Origin: Streptomyces venezuelae
Lineage (GTDB): Bacteria; Actinomycetota; Actinomycetes; Streptomycetales; Streptomycetaceae
DNA length: 64,000 nt
Direction of reading: 5' to 3'
Assembly: GCF_008642275.1 (NCBI RefSeq)
Contig: NZ_CP029189.1
Location: forward strand, 2,464,001-2,528,000
The notes under the pieces are model-generated. The model saw only the letters and a list, made by a program, of their open reading frames with translations, searched no databases and had not been told where the DNA came from. Shown one piece after another: positions 40,199-50,044 of this stretch. Each line of letters opens with the position of its first letter. Position 1 is the stretch's first letter. A program made the position numbers and the translations under genes.

Positions 40199-42559
40199 CA
40201 TTCCGCTCCCGGTGACGGCGATCGAACCGTCGGTGTCGGTGCGCATCACGGTCGCCCCCAACTCCCGCAGCCGGGCGAGCGCACTCGGCGCGGGGTGTCC
40301 GTAACGGTTTCCCGCACCCACGGGAACGAGCGCGAGCCGTGGCCGGATCCGGGCGTAGAGCTCCGGGTCCTGGTGCGCCGAGCCGTGATGGGCGACCTTG
40401 AGGACGTCCACCGGACCGAGGTCCGGATGAGCCCTCAAGAGGGCCTGCTGCGCGGGGGGTTCGAGATCACCGAGCAGAAGCAGGGTGATACCCGCGCCCC
40501 GCACCAGCAGGACGACGCTCGCGTCGTTGGGCCCCTCGGGCCGCGGACCGGCCGGCGGCCAGAGCACCCGCCACTCGAACGCCCCCGCCCGGCGCCGCTC
40601 CCCCTGCACCACCTTCACGACCGGCACCCCGGCGGCCGCCGCGGTCCGCCGGACGAACTCGGCCTGCCCCGGCGGATCTTCGAGCGCGGTGGCCTGGATC
40701 ACACCCACGGAACGGCCCCGCAGTACCCCCGGCAGGCCTCCCACATGGTCGGCGTGAAAATGCGTCAGCAGGAGCAGCGGCACCCGGTGCACGCCCAGGG
40801 CGCGCAGACAGTCGTCCACCGGCCCGGGCTCCGGGCCGGCGTCCACCACCAGGGCCTCTCCCGGACCGAGGGAGAGCACGGCGGCGTCCCCCTGCCCCAC
40901 AGCGCACTGCACGTAGCTCCAGTCGGGCGGCGGCCAGCCGGAGAGCGTACGGGTGAGCTGGGGCGGCCGCAGCACGGCCAGGAGCAGCAGCACCGCCAGG
41001 ACCGAGCAGAGCCGGCCGCGACCGCGGAACCGGGCACCGACGACCGCGACGACGGCCAGGGTGGCGGCGGCCAGCAGAACGCCGCCGGTGAGCCCGCCCG
41101 GCCACGGCAGCTCCGCCCCCGGGAACCGGGCCCCGGCCCGTGCCACACCCGCGATCCACCCCGCCGGCACCCCGGCGCACCGGGCGAGCAGCTCCGCGGC
41201 GGGCATCCACACCGGAGCCACCGCGAGCGAGGCGAAGCCGAGCACCGTCGCGGGACCGGCCGCCAGCTCGGCCAGCAGGTTGCACGGCACCGCGACCAGG
41301 CTGACCCGGGCCGCGAGCACGGCCACCACGGGCGCGCACACCGCCTGCGCGGCCGCTGCCGCCCCCAGCGCCTCGGCGAGCCGCGGCCCGGCCCCACGGC
41401 GCCGCAGGGCGTCGCTCCACCGGGGAGCGAGGGTGAGCAGCGCTCCGGTGGCCAGTACGGAGAGCAGGAAGCCGTGGCTGCGGGCCAGCCACGGGTCGTA
41501 GAGGACCAGCAGCAGCACGGCGGCGGCCAGGGCCGGGATCAACGACCTGCGCCGACCGGTGGCGATGGCCAGCAGGGTGACCGCCCCGCAGGCGGCGGCC
41601 CGCAGCACGCTCGGCTCCGGCCGGCACACCACCACGAAGGCCAGCGTCAGCGCCGCCCCGCACAGGGCGGTCACCCGCAGCGACAGCCCGAGCCGGGGTG
41701 CCAGCCCCCTCCGTTCGCTCCGCTGCGCGCGGGCCGGGGGCCCGATGAGCAGGAACAGCACCACGGTCAGGTTGGACCCGGAGACGGCCAGCAGGTGCAG
41801 CAGGTCGGTGGCCCGGAAGGCCTCCTCCAGATCGGGCGGCACCCTCGACGTGTCCCCGACGACCAGCCCCGGCAGCAGGGCCCTGGCATCCGGTGCGAGC
41901 CCCTCGGTGGCCTCGCGCAGCCCGGCGCGCAGCCGCCCGGCGAGCCGCTGGACCGGGTCCGGGCCGCCGGTCACCCCGGGCGGGGTGTCACCGGCCGGCC
42001 GGAGCAGCGCCACGGCCCGTTCCCCGGCACGCGCCGGGGCCAGCCGGGCGACCACCTCCACCCGGGTGGAGGGCTGCAGCCGGGCCCAGCCCGGATGCCC
42101 GGCCAGCACCCGCACCGGGGTCCCGACGCGGGTGCTCACCCCGTCGGGCCCGGTCACCCGGGTCACCACCGCGTCCAGCACCACCACCGGCGGTCCGCTC
42201 GTGCTCCGGGCGGCCTTCGGGTCGGAGCCGACGGTGAGCTCCGTCAGGACGCGGGCGTGCTCCCCCGCCAGCCCGGCCACCGGCCCGGCCCGCGCCTCGG
42301 CCCGCTGGAGCCCCGCCACCCCGGCTCCGGCCGACGCGCACAGCAGGGCCGCCGCCGCGGCCGGGGCGAGCCGCCACAAGGGCCCGGGACGCCGGCACGC
42401 GGCCAGCATCAGCAGGCCCGCGCAGACGATCCCCAGACCCACCCCGACGGCGGTCCGGTGGAGGGGCGCGTCCACCGCGAGGGCGGCCGCCGCCCAGGCG
42501 GCCACGGCGGGCACCGCGAGGCGGAGGTCCGGCGGGCCCGGACCCTCCGGGCGGTTCAC
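40199..42559 (-). CDS. comEC: ComEC/Rec2 competence-type membrane protein, no stop codon found
   Basis: About 787 residues. An N-terminal DUF4131/OB-like region is followed by the multi-span Competence domain (LLHLLAVSGSNLTVVLFLLIG is its signature). A C-terminal metallo-beta-lactamase domain has THFHADHVGG, LGDLEPPAQQ and AHHGSAHQ. Expected role: transport of single-stranded DNA across the membrane. GTG 42559 overlaps the comEA stop (GTGA). Homology ends near 40199, yet the frame has no stop until 37838. A one-base shift would end the protein at 40108. Confidence 0.87.
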
Positions 42560-43518
42560 GGCCGTACCAGCGTGCGCAGGTCGGCGAAGCGCCGCTCACC
42601 GATGCCGTCGACCTGGCGGAGCTCCTCCACGGAGCGGAAGCCGCCGCGGGCGGTACGGAAGTCGACGATGTGCTGCGCCAGTACCGGCCCGACCCCCGGC
42701 AGGCCGTCGAGCTGGGCGACCGTGGCCGAGCCCAGACTCAGCGGACCGGCACCGGCAAGGCCGGGACCAGGAGCGGAGCCGCCGGCCACCGCGGCGGTCG
42801 GCGGCGGCTGCGCCGGGGCACCGACGACCACCTGCTCGCCGTCCACCAGCACGCGGGCCCGGTTCAGCCCGGTCGTGTCGGTGCCGGGACGCACTCCCCC
42901 GGCGGCGGCCAACGCGTCCTCCACCCGTGAACCGGCGGGCAGCCGCCGCACCCCGGGGTCCCGGACCTTGCCACTGACGTCGACGACGATCCGCGCGGCC
43001 CCGCCGGCCCCCGCTCCCGCGGCCCCCGCCGGTGCCGTGGCCGCCGCCGGGACGGCCCCCGGGGCGACCACCGCGGGTACGGTCACCGCCCGGGGCCGGG
43101 CCGACCAGTACTGCTGCCCGGCGAAGCCGACGGCAGCGACCAGCACCACCCCGACGGCGGCCACCGCGCGCGGCCGCACCGCGCAGCGGTCCTGCACCCA
43201 CAGCGGCAGCCGCTCCCGCACGGCCAGCCTCCGTGCCGCCCCCGAGGACAGCCCAGGCGCCCCGTCGGACGGTGCCCGGACCTCCACCCCGTCCGGGGCC
43301 TCGAGCGGCTCCTGGGGCGGTGGGAGCGGGGCACGCGGCGGGCTGCTGCCGCCCAGCAGGGCTTCGGCCCGCCGGCGCTCCGCGCCCGGCTCCGGATGAG
43401 GGACCCGGCGGCCACGGGGCGCTGTACGGCGATGCCGGAGACGGCTGTCGGAGAGACGGGGGCGGCCCGGGCCACTGGTGGCACCGGACGGACGGGAAGC
43501 ACGCGTTCGAAGAGTCAT
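42556..43518 (-). CDS. comEA: ComEA-like DNA-binding membrane protein
   Basis: Protein of 320 aa. A basic/Pro-rich cytosolic N-terminus, one membrane segment (AVAAVGVVLVAAVGFAGQQYW), an SLBB-type domain (VVDVSGKVRDPGVRRLPAG) and two helix-hairpin-helix motifs at the end (LPGVGPVLAQHIVDFR and VDGIGERRFADL). It would capture DNA for ComEC. ATG 43518 follows TACGGT by 6 nt (leaderless). Confidence 0.92.
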   Translation of the reverse strand: MTLRTRASRPSGATSGPGRPRLSDSRLRHRRTAPRGRRVPHPEPGAERRRAEALLGGSSPPRAPLPPPQEPLEAPDGVEVRAPSDGAPGLSSGAARRLAVRERLPLWVQDRCAVRPRAVAAVGVVLVAAVGFAGQQYWSARPRAVTVPAVVAPGAVPAAATAPAGAAGAGAGGAARIVVDVSGKVRDPGVRRLPAGSRVEDALAAAGGVRPGTDTTGLNRARVLVDGEQVVVGAPAQPPPTAAVAGGSAPGPGLAGAGPLSLGSATVAQLDGLPGVGPVLAQHIVDFRTARGGFRSVEELRQVDGIGERRFADLRTLVRP

Positions 43519-43524
43519 GCCACG

Positions 43525-43530
43525 ACCGTA
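43525..43530 (-). promoter_or_regulatory. -10 element, leaderless, of comEA-comEC
   Basis: TACGGT on the minus strand, 6 nt before the ATG; no ribosome-binding site. Confidence 0.5.
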
Positions 43531-43616
43531 GAGGCCGATCCCGCCCCCGGTTCGGATCACTCAATTCCGGTGGAAAAAAGCTCCGTTGTGGATAACCCCG
43601 CCACCCGTTCCGGTGA

Positions 43617-44462
43617 TCAGCGAGGTGAGACGACCGCCGCCAGCAACCCCGGGCCGGTGTGCGCCCCGATCACCGCGCCGACCTCGCTGACGTGCAGCTC
43701 GACCAGCCCGGGGATGCGTTCGCGGAGCCGCTCGGCCAGCTTCTCCGCCCGTTCCGGAGCCGCCAGGTGGTGCACGGCCACGTCGACTTCGGCGGACCCG
43801 GCGCGCTCGACGGCCAGTTCTTCCAGCCGGGCGATGGCCTTGGACGACGTACGGACCTTCTCCAGCATCTCGATGCGCCCGCCGTCCAGGGTCAGCAGGG
43901 GCTTCACCGCCAGGGCCGAGCCGAGGAGGGCCTGCGCGGCCCCGATCCGGCCGCCACGGCGGAGGTAGTCGAGGGTGTCGACGTAGAAGTACGCGGCCAT
44001 GTCCGCCGCGCGCTTCTCGGCGGCCGCCACGGCCTCGTCCACGGATCCACCCGCCTCGGCCACCTCGGCGGCGGCCAGCGCGCAGAAACCGAGGGCCATC
44101 GCGACCATGCCGGTGTCCAGGACGCGGACCGGCACGGGTGCGGTCCTGGCGGCGACCACGGCGGCGTCGTAGGTGCCGGAGAACTCCGCGGACAGGTGCA
44201 GGCTGACGATGCCGGTCGCCCCGGCGTCCGCCGCCGCCTGGTAGGCCCGGACGAACTCCTCCGTGCTCGGGCGCGAGGTGGTGACCGACCGGCGCTTCTG
44301 CAGGGCCAGCGCCAGGCTGCGTGCCGAGATCTCGGTGCCTTCCTCAAGTGCCTCGCCCCCGAGCACGACGGTGAGCGGGACGGCGGTGATTCCGTGCCGC
44401 GCCATGGCCGGACGGGGCAGGTAGGCCGTGGAATCGGTGACGATGGCGACATGGCGGGACAT
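43617..44462 (-). CDS. DegV-family fatty-acid-binding protein
   Basis: Protein of 281 aa. Start VAIVTDSTAYLPRP, Thr/Ser cluster TTSRPSTEEF, LSAEFSGTYDAA, and DTLDYLRRGGRIG are characteristic of DegV/FakB proteins. These bind a fatty acid, in Firmicutes for the FakA kinase; no kinase partner lies nearby. Confidence 0.9.
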   Translation of the reverse strand: MSRHVAIVTDSTAYLPRPAMARHGITAVPLTVVLGGEALEEGTEISARSLALALQKRRSVTTSRPSTEEFVRAYQAAADAGATGIVSLHLSAEFSGTYDAAVVAARTAPVPVRVLDTGMVAMALGFCALAAAEVAEAGGSVDEAVAAAEKRAADMAAYFYVDTLDYLRRGGRIGAAQALLGSALAVKPLLTLDGGRIEMLEKVRTSSKAIARLEELAVERAGSAEVDVAVHHLAAPERAEKLAERLRERIPGLVELHVSEVGAVIGAHTGPGLLAAVVSPR

Positions 44463-44469
44463 GAGCCGG

Positions 44470-44475
44470 AGGTTA
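44470..44475 (-). promoter_or_regulatory. -10 element, leaderless, of DegV gene
   Basis: TAACCT on the minus strand, 7 nt before the ATG. Confidence 0.5.
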
Positions 44476-44550
44476 CCGCCCGTGGGGGCCCGACGGCAGC
44501 CTGGGCCCCCGACCTGGTGCGGAGCGTGGTCCGGGTGTGCGGCTGTCGGG

Positions 44551-45294
44551 TCAGCCGGCGCTCTCCGGGCGCGGGGCCTTCTGCCACGGGTACTGCATCG
44601 TCGGGGTCGGCGGGTTCAAGGCGGCCGGCGGAGCGGTGGGGGCCGGCTTCGGCGCCGGTGCGGCCGGTGCCGTCTGGCCTGCCGACGCGGCCGACGCGGC
44701 CTGGGCGGCGTCCCACTCGGCGGCCGCGGCCGCCAGGTCGTCCACCGGTTCGCGGGACCAGTCGCGCAGCGCGCCGGACTCCATCTCGATCTGCTCCGAC
44801 AGGACGGACAGGTCGTCGGCCGCGAAGCGCCGGGCCCGGTCACGGGCGGCCCACCGCAGGGAGTCGGCGGCCTTGATGATCTGCGCCGCGCGCTCGCGCA
44901 GGTCCGGGAGGACCTCGGCGGTGCGCTGCCGGTCGGGCTCCTGCTCCAACCGCTTCAGTTCACCGTCGAGCTCGTGCCCGTGCGCGCTGAGCTGCTCGAA
45001 CAGCCCGAGGGACTCCCGCAGCGAGGCGTCCACCCGGACCCCGTCGGCCAGCGCCTGCTGGGTGGCGCGCATCGAGGTCCGCAGGTCCAGCCGCACCTGT
45101 GCCAGCGCCCCCGCCACTCCGACCTGGCCGAAGCTCTTGGCCCGCAGCGCGGTGTCCTCGACCGTGCGCCGCGCCTGCACGACCGTGCGCTCCACACCTC
45201 GCTTGGCCGCTCCCACCGCCTTGACCGTGAGGTACGCGCCGAGGCCGACGAAAGCCAGCAGCATCAGCGCGAAGATGATCAACGCGACCTCCAT
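44551..45294 (-). CDS. Single-span membrane protein with coiled-coil and Ala/Pro-rich tail
   Basis: Protein of 247 aa, family unknown to me. One N-terminal membrane helix (VALIIFALMLLAFVGLGAYL) is followed by about 150 residues of charged heptad-like helix and then an Ala/Pro-rich, probably disordered tail (GQTAPAAPAPKPAPTAPP). The body would be cytosolic. ATG 45294 has AAAGGGG five nt upstream. Confidence 0.7.
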   Translation of the reverse strand: MEVALIIFALMLLAFVGLGAYLTVKAVGAAKRGVERTVVQARRTVEDTALRAKSFGQVGVAGALAQVRLDLRTSMRATQQALADGVRVDASLRESLGLFEQLSAHGHELDGELKRLEQEPDRQRTAEVLPDLRERAAQIIKAADSLRWAARDRARRFAADDLSVLSEQIEMESGALRDWSREPVDDLAAAAAEWDAAQAASAASAGQTAPAAPAPKPAPTAPPAALNPPTPTMQYPWQKAPRPESAG

Positions 45295-45414
45295 GACGGC
45301 CCCTTTCCCCAAGCGTCGCTATTCTCCTCCACGGTAAACGCCACGGGCAGGCCAGGGGTTCCAATCGAACCCCCAACCTGCCCGTACGGGATCACCCCCA
45401 TGCGGGGGTACGCC

Positions 45415-48285
45415 CTAGATGACGATGTTCACCAGCTTCGGCGCGCGCACGATCACCTTGCGGATCTCCGCACCGCCCAGCGCCGCGACGACACCGGCAT
45501 CGGTCACGGCCAGCTGCTCCAGCTCCGCGTCCGAGATCGTCGGCGGCACCTCCAGCCGCGCCTTGACCTTGCCCTTGACCTGCACCACGCACGTCACGCT
45601 CTCGTCCACGACGTACGCCGGGTCCGCGACCGGGAAGTCCTGGTGGACCACCGAGTCGCCGTGACCCAGACGGTGCCACAGCTCCTCCGCGATGTGCGGG
45701 GCCAGCGGCGCGACCAGCAGCACCAGGGCCTCGGCGACCGAGCGCTCCAGCGGGCGGCCGGCCTTCGTCAGCGCGTTGTTCAGCTCGGTGATCTTCGCGA
45801 TGGCGGTGTTGAAGCGCAGCCCGGTCAGGTCCGATCCGGCCCCGTCGATCGCCTTGTGCAGCGCACGCAGGGTGGCCTCGTCCGGCTCGCCGTCCACGAC
45901 GGTGACGGCGCCCGTCTCCTCGTCCACGATGTTGCGCCACAGGCGCTGCAGCAGCCGGTACTGGCCCACCACGGCCCGGGTGTCCCACGGACGGGAGACG
46001 TCCAGCGGGCCCATCGCCATCTCGTACAGGCGCAGCGTGTCCGCGCCGTACTCCTCGCAGATCTCGTCCGGCGTGACGGCGTTCTTCAGGGACTTGCCCA
46101 TCTTGCCGTGCTCACGCTTGACCGGCTGGCCCTGGTAGAAGTACCCGCCGTCGCGCTCCTCGACCTCGGCCGCGGGCACGTAGACGCCGCGCGCGTCGGT
46201 GTACGCGTACGCCTGGATCATGCCCTGGTTGAAGAGCTTGTGGAACGGCTCCGCCGAGGAGACGTGACCCAGGTCGAACAGCACCTTCGACCAGAAGCGG
46301 GCGTACAGCAGGTGCAGCACCGCGTGTTCGGCGCCGCCCACGTACAGGTCGACGCCGCCGTGCGGGGCGCCCTCGCGCGGGCCCATCCAGTACTGCTCGA
46401 TCTCCGGGTCCACCAGGGCCGATGAGTTGTTCGGGTCCAGGTAGCGCAGCTCGTACCAGCAGGAACCGGCCCAGTTGGGCATGGTGTTGGTCTCGCGGCG
46501 GAAGGAGCGCACGCCCCGGCCGTCGCCCAGGTCCAGCTCCACGTTGACCCACTCGCCGTTGCGCGACAGCGGGGTCTCGGGCTTGGACGCGGCGTCGTCC
46601 GGCTCGAAGGTGCGCGGCGAGTAGTCCTCGACCTCCGGCAGCTCCAGCGGCAGCATCGACTCGGGCAGCGGGTGCGCGACGCCGTCCTCGTCGTAGACGA
46701 TCGGGAAGGGCTCGCCCCAGTAGCGCTGACGGCTGAACAGCCAGTCGCGCAGCCGGAAGTTGACCGTGCCCTCGCCGATGCCGCGCTCGGCCAGCCAGTC
46801 GGTGATCGCGGCCTTGGCGGCGACGACGTCCAGGCCGTCCAGGGCGATGCCCTCACCCGTCGAGTTGACCAGCTTCGCGTCGTAGGAGACGAAGGCGTCG
46901 TCCCACTCGGCCGGGTCGGTGCCGCGCCCGTCCGACGGCTCCACGACGCAGCGCATCGGCAGCTCGAAGGCGCGCGCGAACTCGAAGTCGCGGCTGTCGT
47001 GCGCCGGGACGGCCATGATCGCGCCGGTGCCGTAGCCCATCAGCACGTAGTCGGCGATGAAGACCGGGACCTTGTCCCCGCTGACCGGGTTGATCGCGTA
47101 CTCGCCGGTGAAGACGCCGGTCTTGTCCTTGGCCTCGGCCTGCCGCTCGACGTCCGACTTGGAGGCGGCCTGCTTGCGGTAGGCGCTGACTGCCTCGGCG
47201 GGCGTGGCGTGCCCGCCGGTCCACACGTCGTGGGTGCCCTCGGGCCAGGCGGCCGGGATGAACTTCTCGACGAGCGGGTGCTCGGGCGCCAGCACCATGT
47301 AGGTGGCGCCGAACAGGGTGTCCGGACGGGTGGTGAAGACGGTGATGGCCTCGTCGCCCAGCGCGAAGTCGACGCGTGCGCCCTCGCTGCGGCCGATCCA
47401 GTTCCGCTGCTGCAGCTTGATGGCCTCGGGCCAGTCCAGCGCGTCCAGGTCGTCGATCAGCCGGTCGGCGTAGGCGGTGATCCGCATGTTCCACTGGCTC
47501 AGCCGGGACTTGAAGACCGGGAAGTTGCCGCGCTCGGACCGGCCGTCCGCGGTGACCTCCTCGTTGGCCAGTACGGTGCCCAGCCCGGGGCACCAGTTCA
47601 CCGGCGCGTCCGAGGAGTACGCCAGCCGGTACTCGTTCAGCAGGTCGGCCCGCTCGGCCGCGGTCAGCTCGGACCAGGCACGGCCGCCGGGGACCTCACG
47701 GGAGCCGTCCTCGAAGGCGGCGACCAGCTCGGTGATCGGGCGGGCCTTCTTCGCGTCGGCGTCGTACCAGGAGTTGTAGATCTGCAGGAAGATCCACTGG
47801 GTCCACTTGTAGTAGTCGGGGTCGATCGTGGCGAACGACCGGCGCTTGTCGTGGCCCAGGCCCAGTCGGCGCAGCTGGACCTTCATGTTCTCGATGTTGG
47901 CCTCGGTCGAGACGCGCGGGTGCGTGCCGGTCTGCACGGCGTACTGCTCGGCCGGCAGGCCGAAGGCGTCGAAGCCCAGGGTGTGCAGGACGTTGTGGCC
48001 GGTCATCCGCTGGTGCCGGGCGAAGACGTCGGTGGCGATGTACCCGAGCGGGTGTCCGACGTGCAGTCCCGCACCGGAGGGGTACGGGAACATGTCCATG
48101 ATGAACTTCTTGGGCCGTGCGACCACCGCGGGGTCCCCGGCCAGGTCTCCGGTCGGGTTCGGGGCCTCGTAGGTGCCCTGCGCGTCCCAGGCGTCCTGCC
48201 AGCGTGCCTCGATGTCGGCGGCCATGGCAGCCGTGTAGCGGTGCGCCTCGGCCGCCTCGGGGGCCGGGGTGTTCGTCTCGCTCAT
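45415..48285 (-). CDS. leuS: Leucyl-tRNA synthetase
   Basis: Class I synthetase of 956 aa charging tRNA-Leu. Motifs: [17 protein letters not shown] (HIGH-type), the CP1 editing domain ([20 protein letters not shown]), a zinc-like insert and KMGKSLKN (KMSKS-type). C-terminal anticodon and extension domains complete it. A leucine leader peptide and intrinsic terminator upstream suggest its expression answers to leucine charging. Confidence 0.97.
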   Translation of the reverse strand: MSETNTPAPEAAEAHRYTAAMAADIEARWQDAWDAQGTYEAPNPTGDLAGDPAVVARPKKFIMDMFPYPSGAGLHVGHPLGYIATDVFARHQRMTGHNVLHTLGFDAFGLPAEQYAVQTGTHPRVSTEANIENMKVQLRRLGLGHDKRRSFATIDPDYYKWTQWIFLQIYNSWYDADAKKARPITELVAAFEDGSREVPGGRAWSELTAAERADLLNEYRLAYSSDAPVNWCPGLGTVLANEEVTADGRSERGNFPVFKSRLSQWNMRITAYADRLIDDLDALDWPEAIKLQQRNWIGRSEGARVDFALGDEAITVFTTRPDTLFGATYMVLAPEHPLVEKFIPAAWPEGTHDVWTGGHATPAEAVSAYRKQAASKSDVERQAEAKDKTGVFTGEYAINPVSGDKVPVFIADYVLMGYGTGAIMAVPAHDSRDFEFARAFELPMRCVVEPSDGRGTDPAEWDDAFVSYDAKLVNSTGEGIALDGLDVVAAKAAITDWLAERGIGEGTVNFRLRDWLFSRQRYWGEPFPIVYDEDGVAHPLPESMLPLELPEVEDYSPRTFEPDDAASKPETPLSRNGEWVNVELDLGDGRGVRSFRRETNTMPNWAGSCWYELRYLDPNNSSALVDPEIEQYWMGPREGAPHGGVDLYVGGAEHAVLHLLYARFWSKVLFDLGHVSSAEPFHKLFNQGMIQAYAYTDARGVYVPAAEVEERDGGYFYQGQPVKREHGKMGKSLKNAVTPDEICEEYGADTLRLYEMAMGPLDVSRPWDTRAVVGQYRLLQRLWRNIVDEETGAVTVVDGEPDEATLRALHKAIDGAGSDLTGLRFNTAIAKITELNNALTKAGRPLERSVAEALVLLVAPLAPHIAEELWHRLGHGDSVVHQDFPVADPAYVVDESVTCVVQVKGKVKARLEVPPTISDAELEQLAVTDAGVVAALGGAEIRKVIVRAPKLVNIVI

Positions 48286-48335
48286 GATTTCTGAAGCTCC
48301 ATCGATCGTCTCTGCCGTCTCTGCCTGCCCAAACG

Positions 48336-48359
48336 AAAAAACCCCTCGCACAGGAGGGG
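48336..48359 (-). terminator. Intrinsic attenuator terminator in the leuS leader
   Basis: On the minus strand CCCCTC, a 6-nt loop (CTGTGC) and GAGGGG are followed directly by six T, a true intrinsic terminator, rare in such GC-rich DNA. It lies about 50 nt before the leuS start and 41 nt after the leader-peptide stop. It makes sense only as a conditional terminator. Confidence 0.75.
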
Positions 48360-48400
48360 GCGCCGCGCCGGGTCCGACCGTCTCAGGGGGTCGGTACTGA

Positions 48401-48439
48401 TCAGCGCGGCTCGGTAAGCAGAAGGCGTACGGCACGCAT
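48401..48439 (-). CDS. Leucine leader peptide of leuS
   Basis: A 12-residue [15 protein letters not shown], with three consecutive Leu codons (CTT CTG CTT), directly upstream of a hairpin series and the terminator. Its last codons contain GCCGCGC, complementary to GCGCGGC at 48362-48368. A ribosome stalled at the Leu codons would therefore change the folding downstream. The ATG is 6 nt from a TACCCT -10 box, i.e. leaderless. Confidence 0.72.
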   Translation of the reverse strand: MRAVRLLLTEPR

Positions 48440-48445
48440 GGCGTC

Positions 48446-48451
48446 AGGGTA
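48446..48451 (-). promoter_or_regulatory. -10 element of the leuS leader transcript
   Basis: TACCCT on the minus strand, 6 nt before the leader-peptide ATG. Confidence 0.5.
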
Positions 48452-48569
48452 CCGCAGCGGCCCCTTCCGACGCTCGGCCGTTCCACCGGTCGGCACAGCA
48501 CACGACGCGGACGGCACGCGGCTGAGGACGCACGGGGCTGAGGACGCACGGGGCGGCGGGGGACAACGA

Positions 48570-48602
48570 GAAGCGGGCCACCCGATCCGGGTGGCCCGCT
48601 TC
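48570..48602 (-). terminator. Terminator after tRNA-Ala (first copy)
   Basis: Perfect 15-bp stem (48570-48584 with 48588-48602, loop ATC) 7 nt past the tRNA 3' end. Confidence 0.85.
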
Positions 48603-48609
48603 TTCAGTG

Positions 48610-48682
48610 TGGAGCTAAGGAGAATTGAACTCCTGACCTCCTGCATGCCATGCAGGCGCTCTACCAACTGAGCTATAGCCCC
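48610..48682 (-). tRNA. tRNA-Ala (anticodon GGC)
   Basis: 73-nt cloverleaf: acceptor GGGGCTA with TAGCTCC including the alanine-identity G3-U70 pair, D arm GCTC/GAGC, anticodon stem CCTGC/GCAGG with loop ATGGCAT (GGC), T arm AGGAG/CTCCT, discriminator A. CCA is not encoded. Confidence 0.96.
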
Positions 48683-48813
48683 TTGTTGTGCTTGCCGCTT
48701 CGGTTTCCCTTGCCGGTTCCCCCTGGCGACATCCCAAACATTACACGGTCATGGCCCTGGTCCAAAAATCGGTTTCCGCCAACCAGAGACCATGTCCGAT
48801 TTGGGTCGATCTA

Positions 48814-49047
48814 TCACGCCCTCGCGAACTGATAGAACCGCTTGAGCGTGCAGTGCTCGTCGAGCAGCCGCCCGTAGATCGGCTCCCCTTCCAGCTCACG
48901 GTACGTCTCGATCGGGTCGCCTTTTATGATCAGCGCCCGAGCGCATTCCTCGCACCAGTACTGGTAGTCGGGGTTGACCGGGTCCATGTCCCGCACGATC
49001 GGCGTGCCGTTGTTGCACCAGTCGCACCGGCGCCGGTGTGCACCCAT
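48814..49047 (-). CDS. Small four-cysteine protein between two tRNA-Ala genes
   Basis: Protein of 77 aa. CDWC (8-11) and CEEC (32-35) form a likely zinc ribbon; the rest is acidic/aromatic and ends LKRFYQFARA. I know of no assigned function. It sits between identical tRNA-Ala copies on the same strand. The codon bias is weaker than in its neighbours, and the tail has AT-rich codons. Confidence 0.7.
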   Translation of the reverse strand: MGAHRRRCDWCNNGTPIVRDMDPVNPDYQYWCEECARALIIKGDPIETYRELEGEPIYGRLLDEHCTLKRFYQFARA

Positions 49048-49154
49048 CCGTCAGCGACTCCCTCCCGCGTCGGGCCGTCGTCTCCCCCTCCGGCGGTCAC
49101 GATTCTGCCATGCCGGTGCGGGCCAGGTCAGCAAACGCAAAGGGTACAAAAGCA

Positions 49155-49186
49155 AGGATCCCGCCCCCTGTTGGGGACGGGATCCT
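49155..49186 (-). terminator. Terminator after tRNA-Ala (second copy)
   Basis: AGGATCCCG (49155-49163) pairs with CGGGATCCT (49178-49186), extended by CCCC/GGGG inside, just past the tRNA. Confidence 0.8.
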
Positions 49187-49191
49187 GATTG

Positions 49192-49264
49192 TGGAGCTAA
49201 GGAGAATTGAACTCCTGACCTCCTGCATGCCATGCAGGCGCTCTACCAACTGAGCTATAGCCCC
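49192..49264 (-). tRNA. tRNA-Ala (anticodon GGC), second copy
   Basis: Identical in all 73 nt to the copy at 48610-48682. Flanks differ, so it is an old duplication rather than an assembly repeat. Confidence 0.96.
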
Positions 49265-49387
49265 GCTCTCCGCCGCGCTCCCCCCGTCTCCGGTGTTCTG
49301 CGCTGCGAACAAGAAGAACTCTAGCCTGTGACCAGCCGGAAAGTGAAATCCGGGTGGCAGCCCCGCCGGGGAGCGGCGGAAGACCGC

Positions 49388-50044
49388 TCAGTCGTCGTCG
49401 CCGAGCACCGGTTCCGGCAGCGTGCCGGCGTTGTGCTCCAGCAGACGCCAGCCGCGCGCGCCCTCGCCGAGGACGGACCAGCAGCAGTTGGAGAGCCCGC
49501 CGAGGCCCTCCCAGTTGTACGAGTCCAGGCCCAGCAGACGCCCGATCGTCGTCCGGATGGTGCCGCCGTGGCTGACCACGACGAGGGTGCCGGACTGCGG
49601 CAGCCGGTCGGCGTGCTCCAGCACCACCGGCGCCGCGCGGTCGGCGACCTCGGTCTCCAGCTCACCGCCACCGCGGCGAACCGGTTCGCCGCGCTTCCAC
49701 GCCGCGTACTGCTCGCCGTACTTCCCGAGGATCTCGTCGTGCGTGAGGCCCTGCCATTCGCCGGCGTACGTCTCGCGCAGGGCCGCGTCGTGCGACACCG
49801 AAAGCCCCGTGAGGGCCGCCAGCTCGGCAGCCGTGGCGGAGGCGCGCCGCAGGTCGGAGGCCACGATGGCGTCCGGCTTCAGCGAGGCGAGCAGCCGGGC
49901 GGAGCGGCGCGCCTGCGCCACACCCGTCTCGGTCAGCTCGATGTCCGTGGAGCCCTGGAAGCGGCGCTCCAGGTTCCACGAGGTCTGGCCGTGCCGCCAG
50001 AGAACGATCTTCCTGCCGGACTTGCCCGAGGTGGTCGCGCTCAG
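49388..50044 (-). CDS. Histidine phosphatase (phosphoglycerate-mutase-like) with apparent CTG start
   Basis: Protein of 218 aa. The RHG motif LWRHGQTSWNLERRFQG holds the catalytic His; SDLRRASATA, YAGEWQGLT and VVSHGGTIR (second His) complete the site. The RHG segment lies upstream of the first ATG/GTG in the frame (GTG 49921). Between a TGA and that motif there is no ATG, GTG or TTG. The only sensible start is CTG at 50044, overlapping the rsfS stop as CTGA, with GGTGATC just upstream. Confidence 0.8.
   Translation of the reverse strand: MSATTSGKSGRKIVLWRHGQTSWNLERRFQGSTDIELTETGVAQARRSARLLASLKPDAIVASDLRRASATAAELAALTGLSVSHDAALRETYAGEWQGLTHDEILGKYGEQYAAWKRGEPVRRGGGELETEVADRAAPVVLEHADRLPQSGTLVVVSHGGTIRTTIGRLLGLDSYNWEGLGGLSNCCWSVLGEGARGWRLLEHNAGTLPEPVLGDDD

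Noticed and set aside
48286..48460. T-box riboswitch upstream of leuS
   Set aside because: No T-box consensus (TGGnACCGCG-type) or specifier stem seen; a Leu-codon leader peptide explains the region better.
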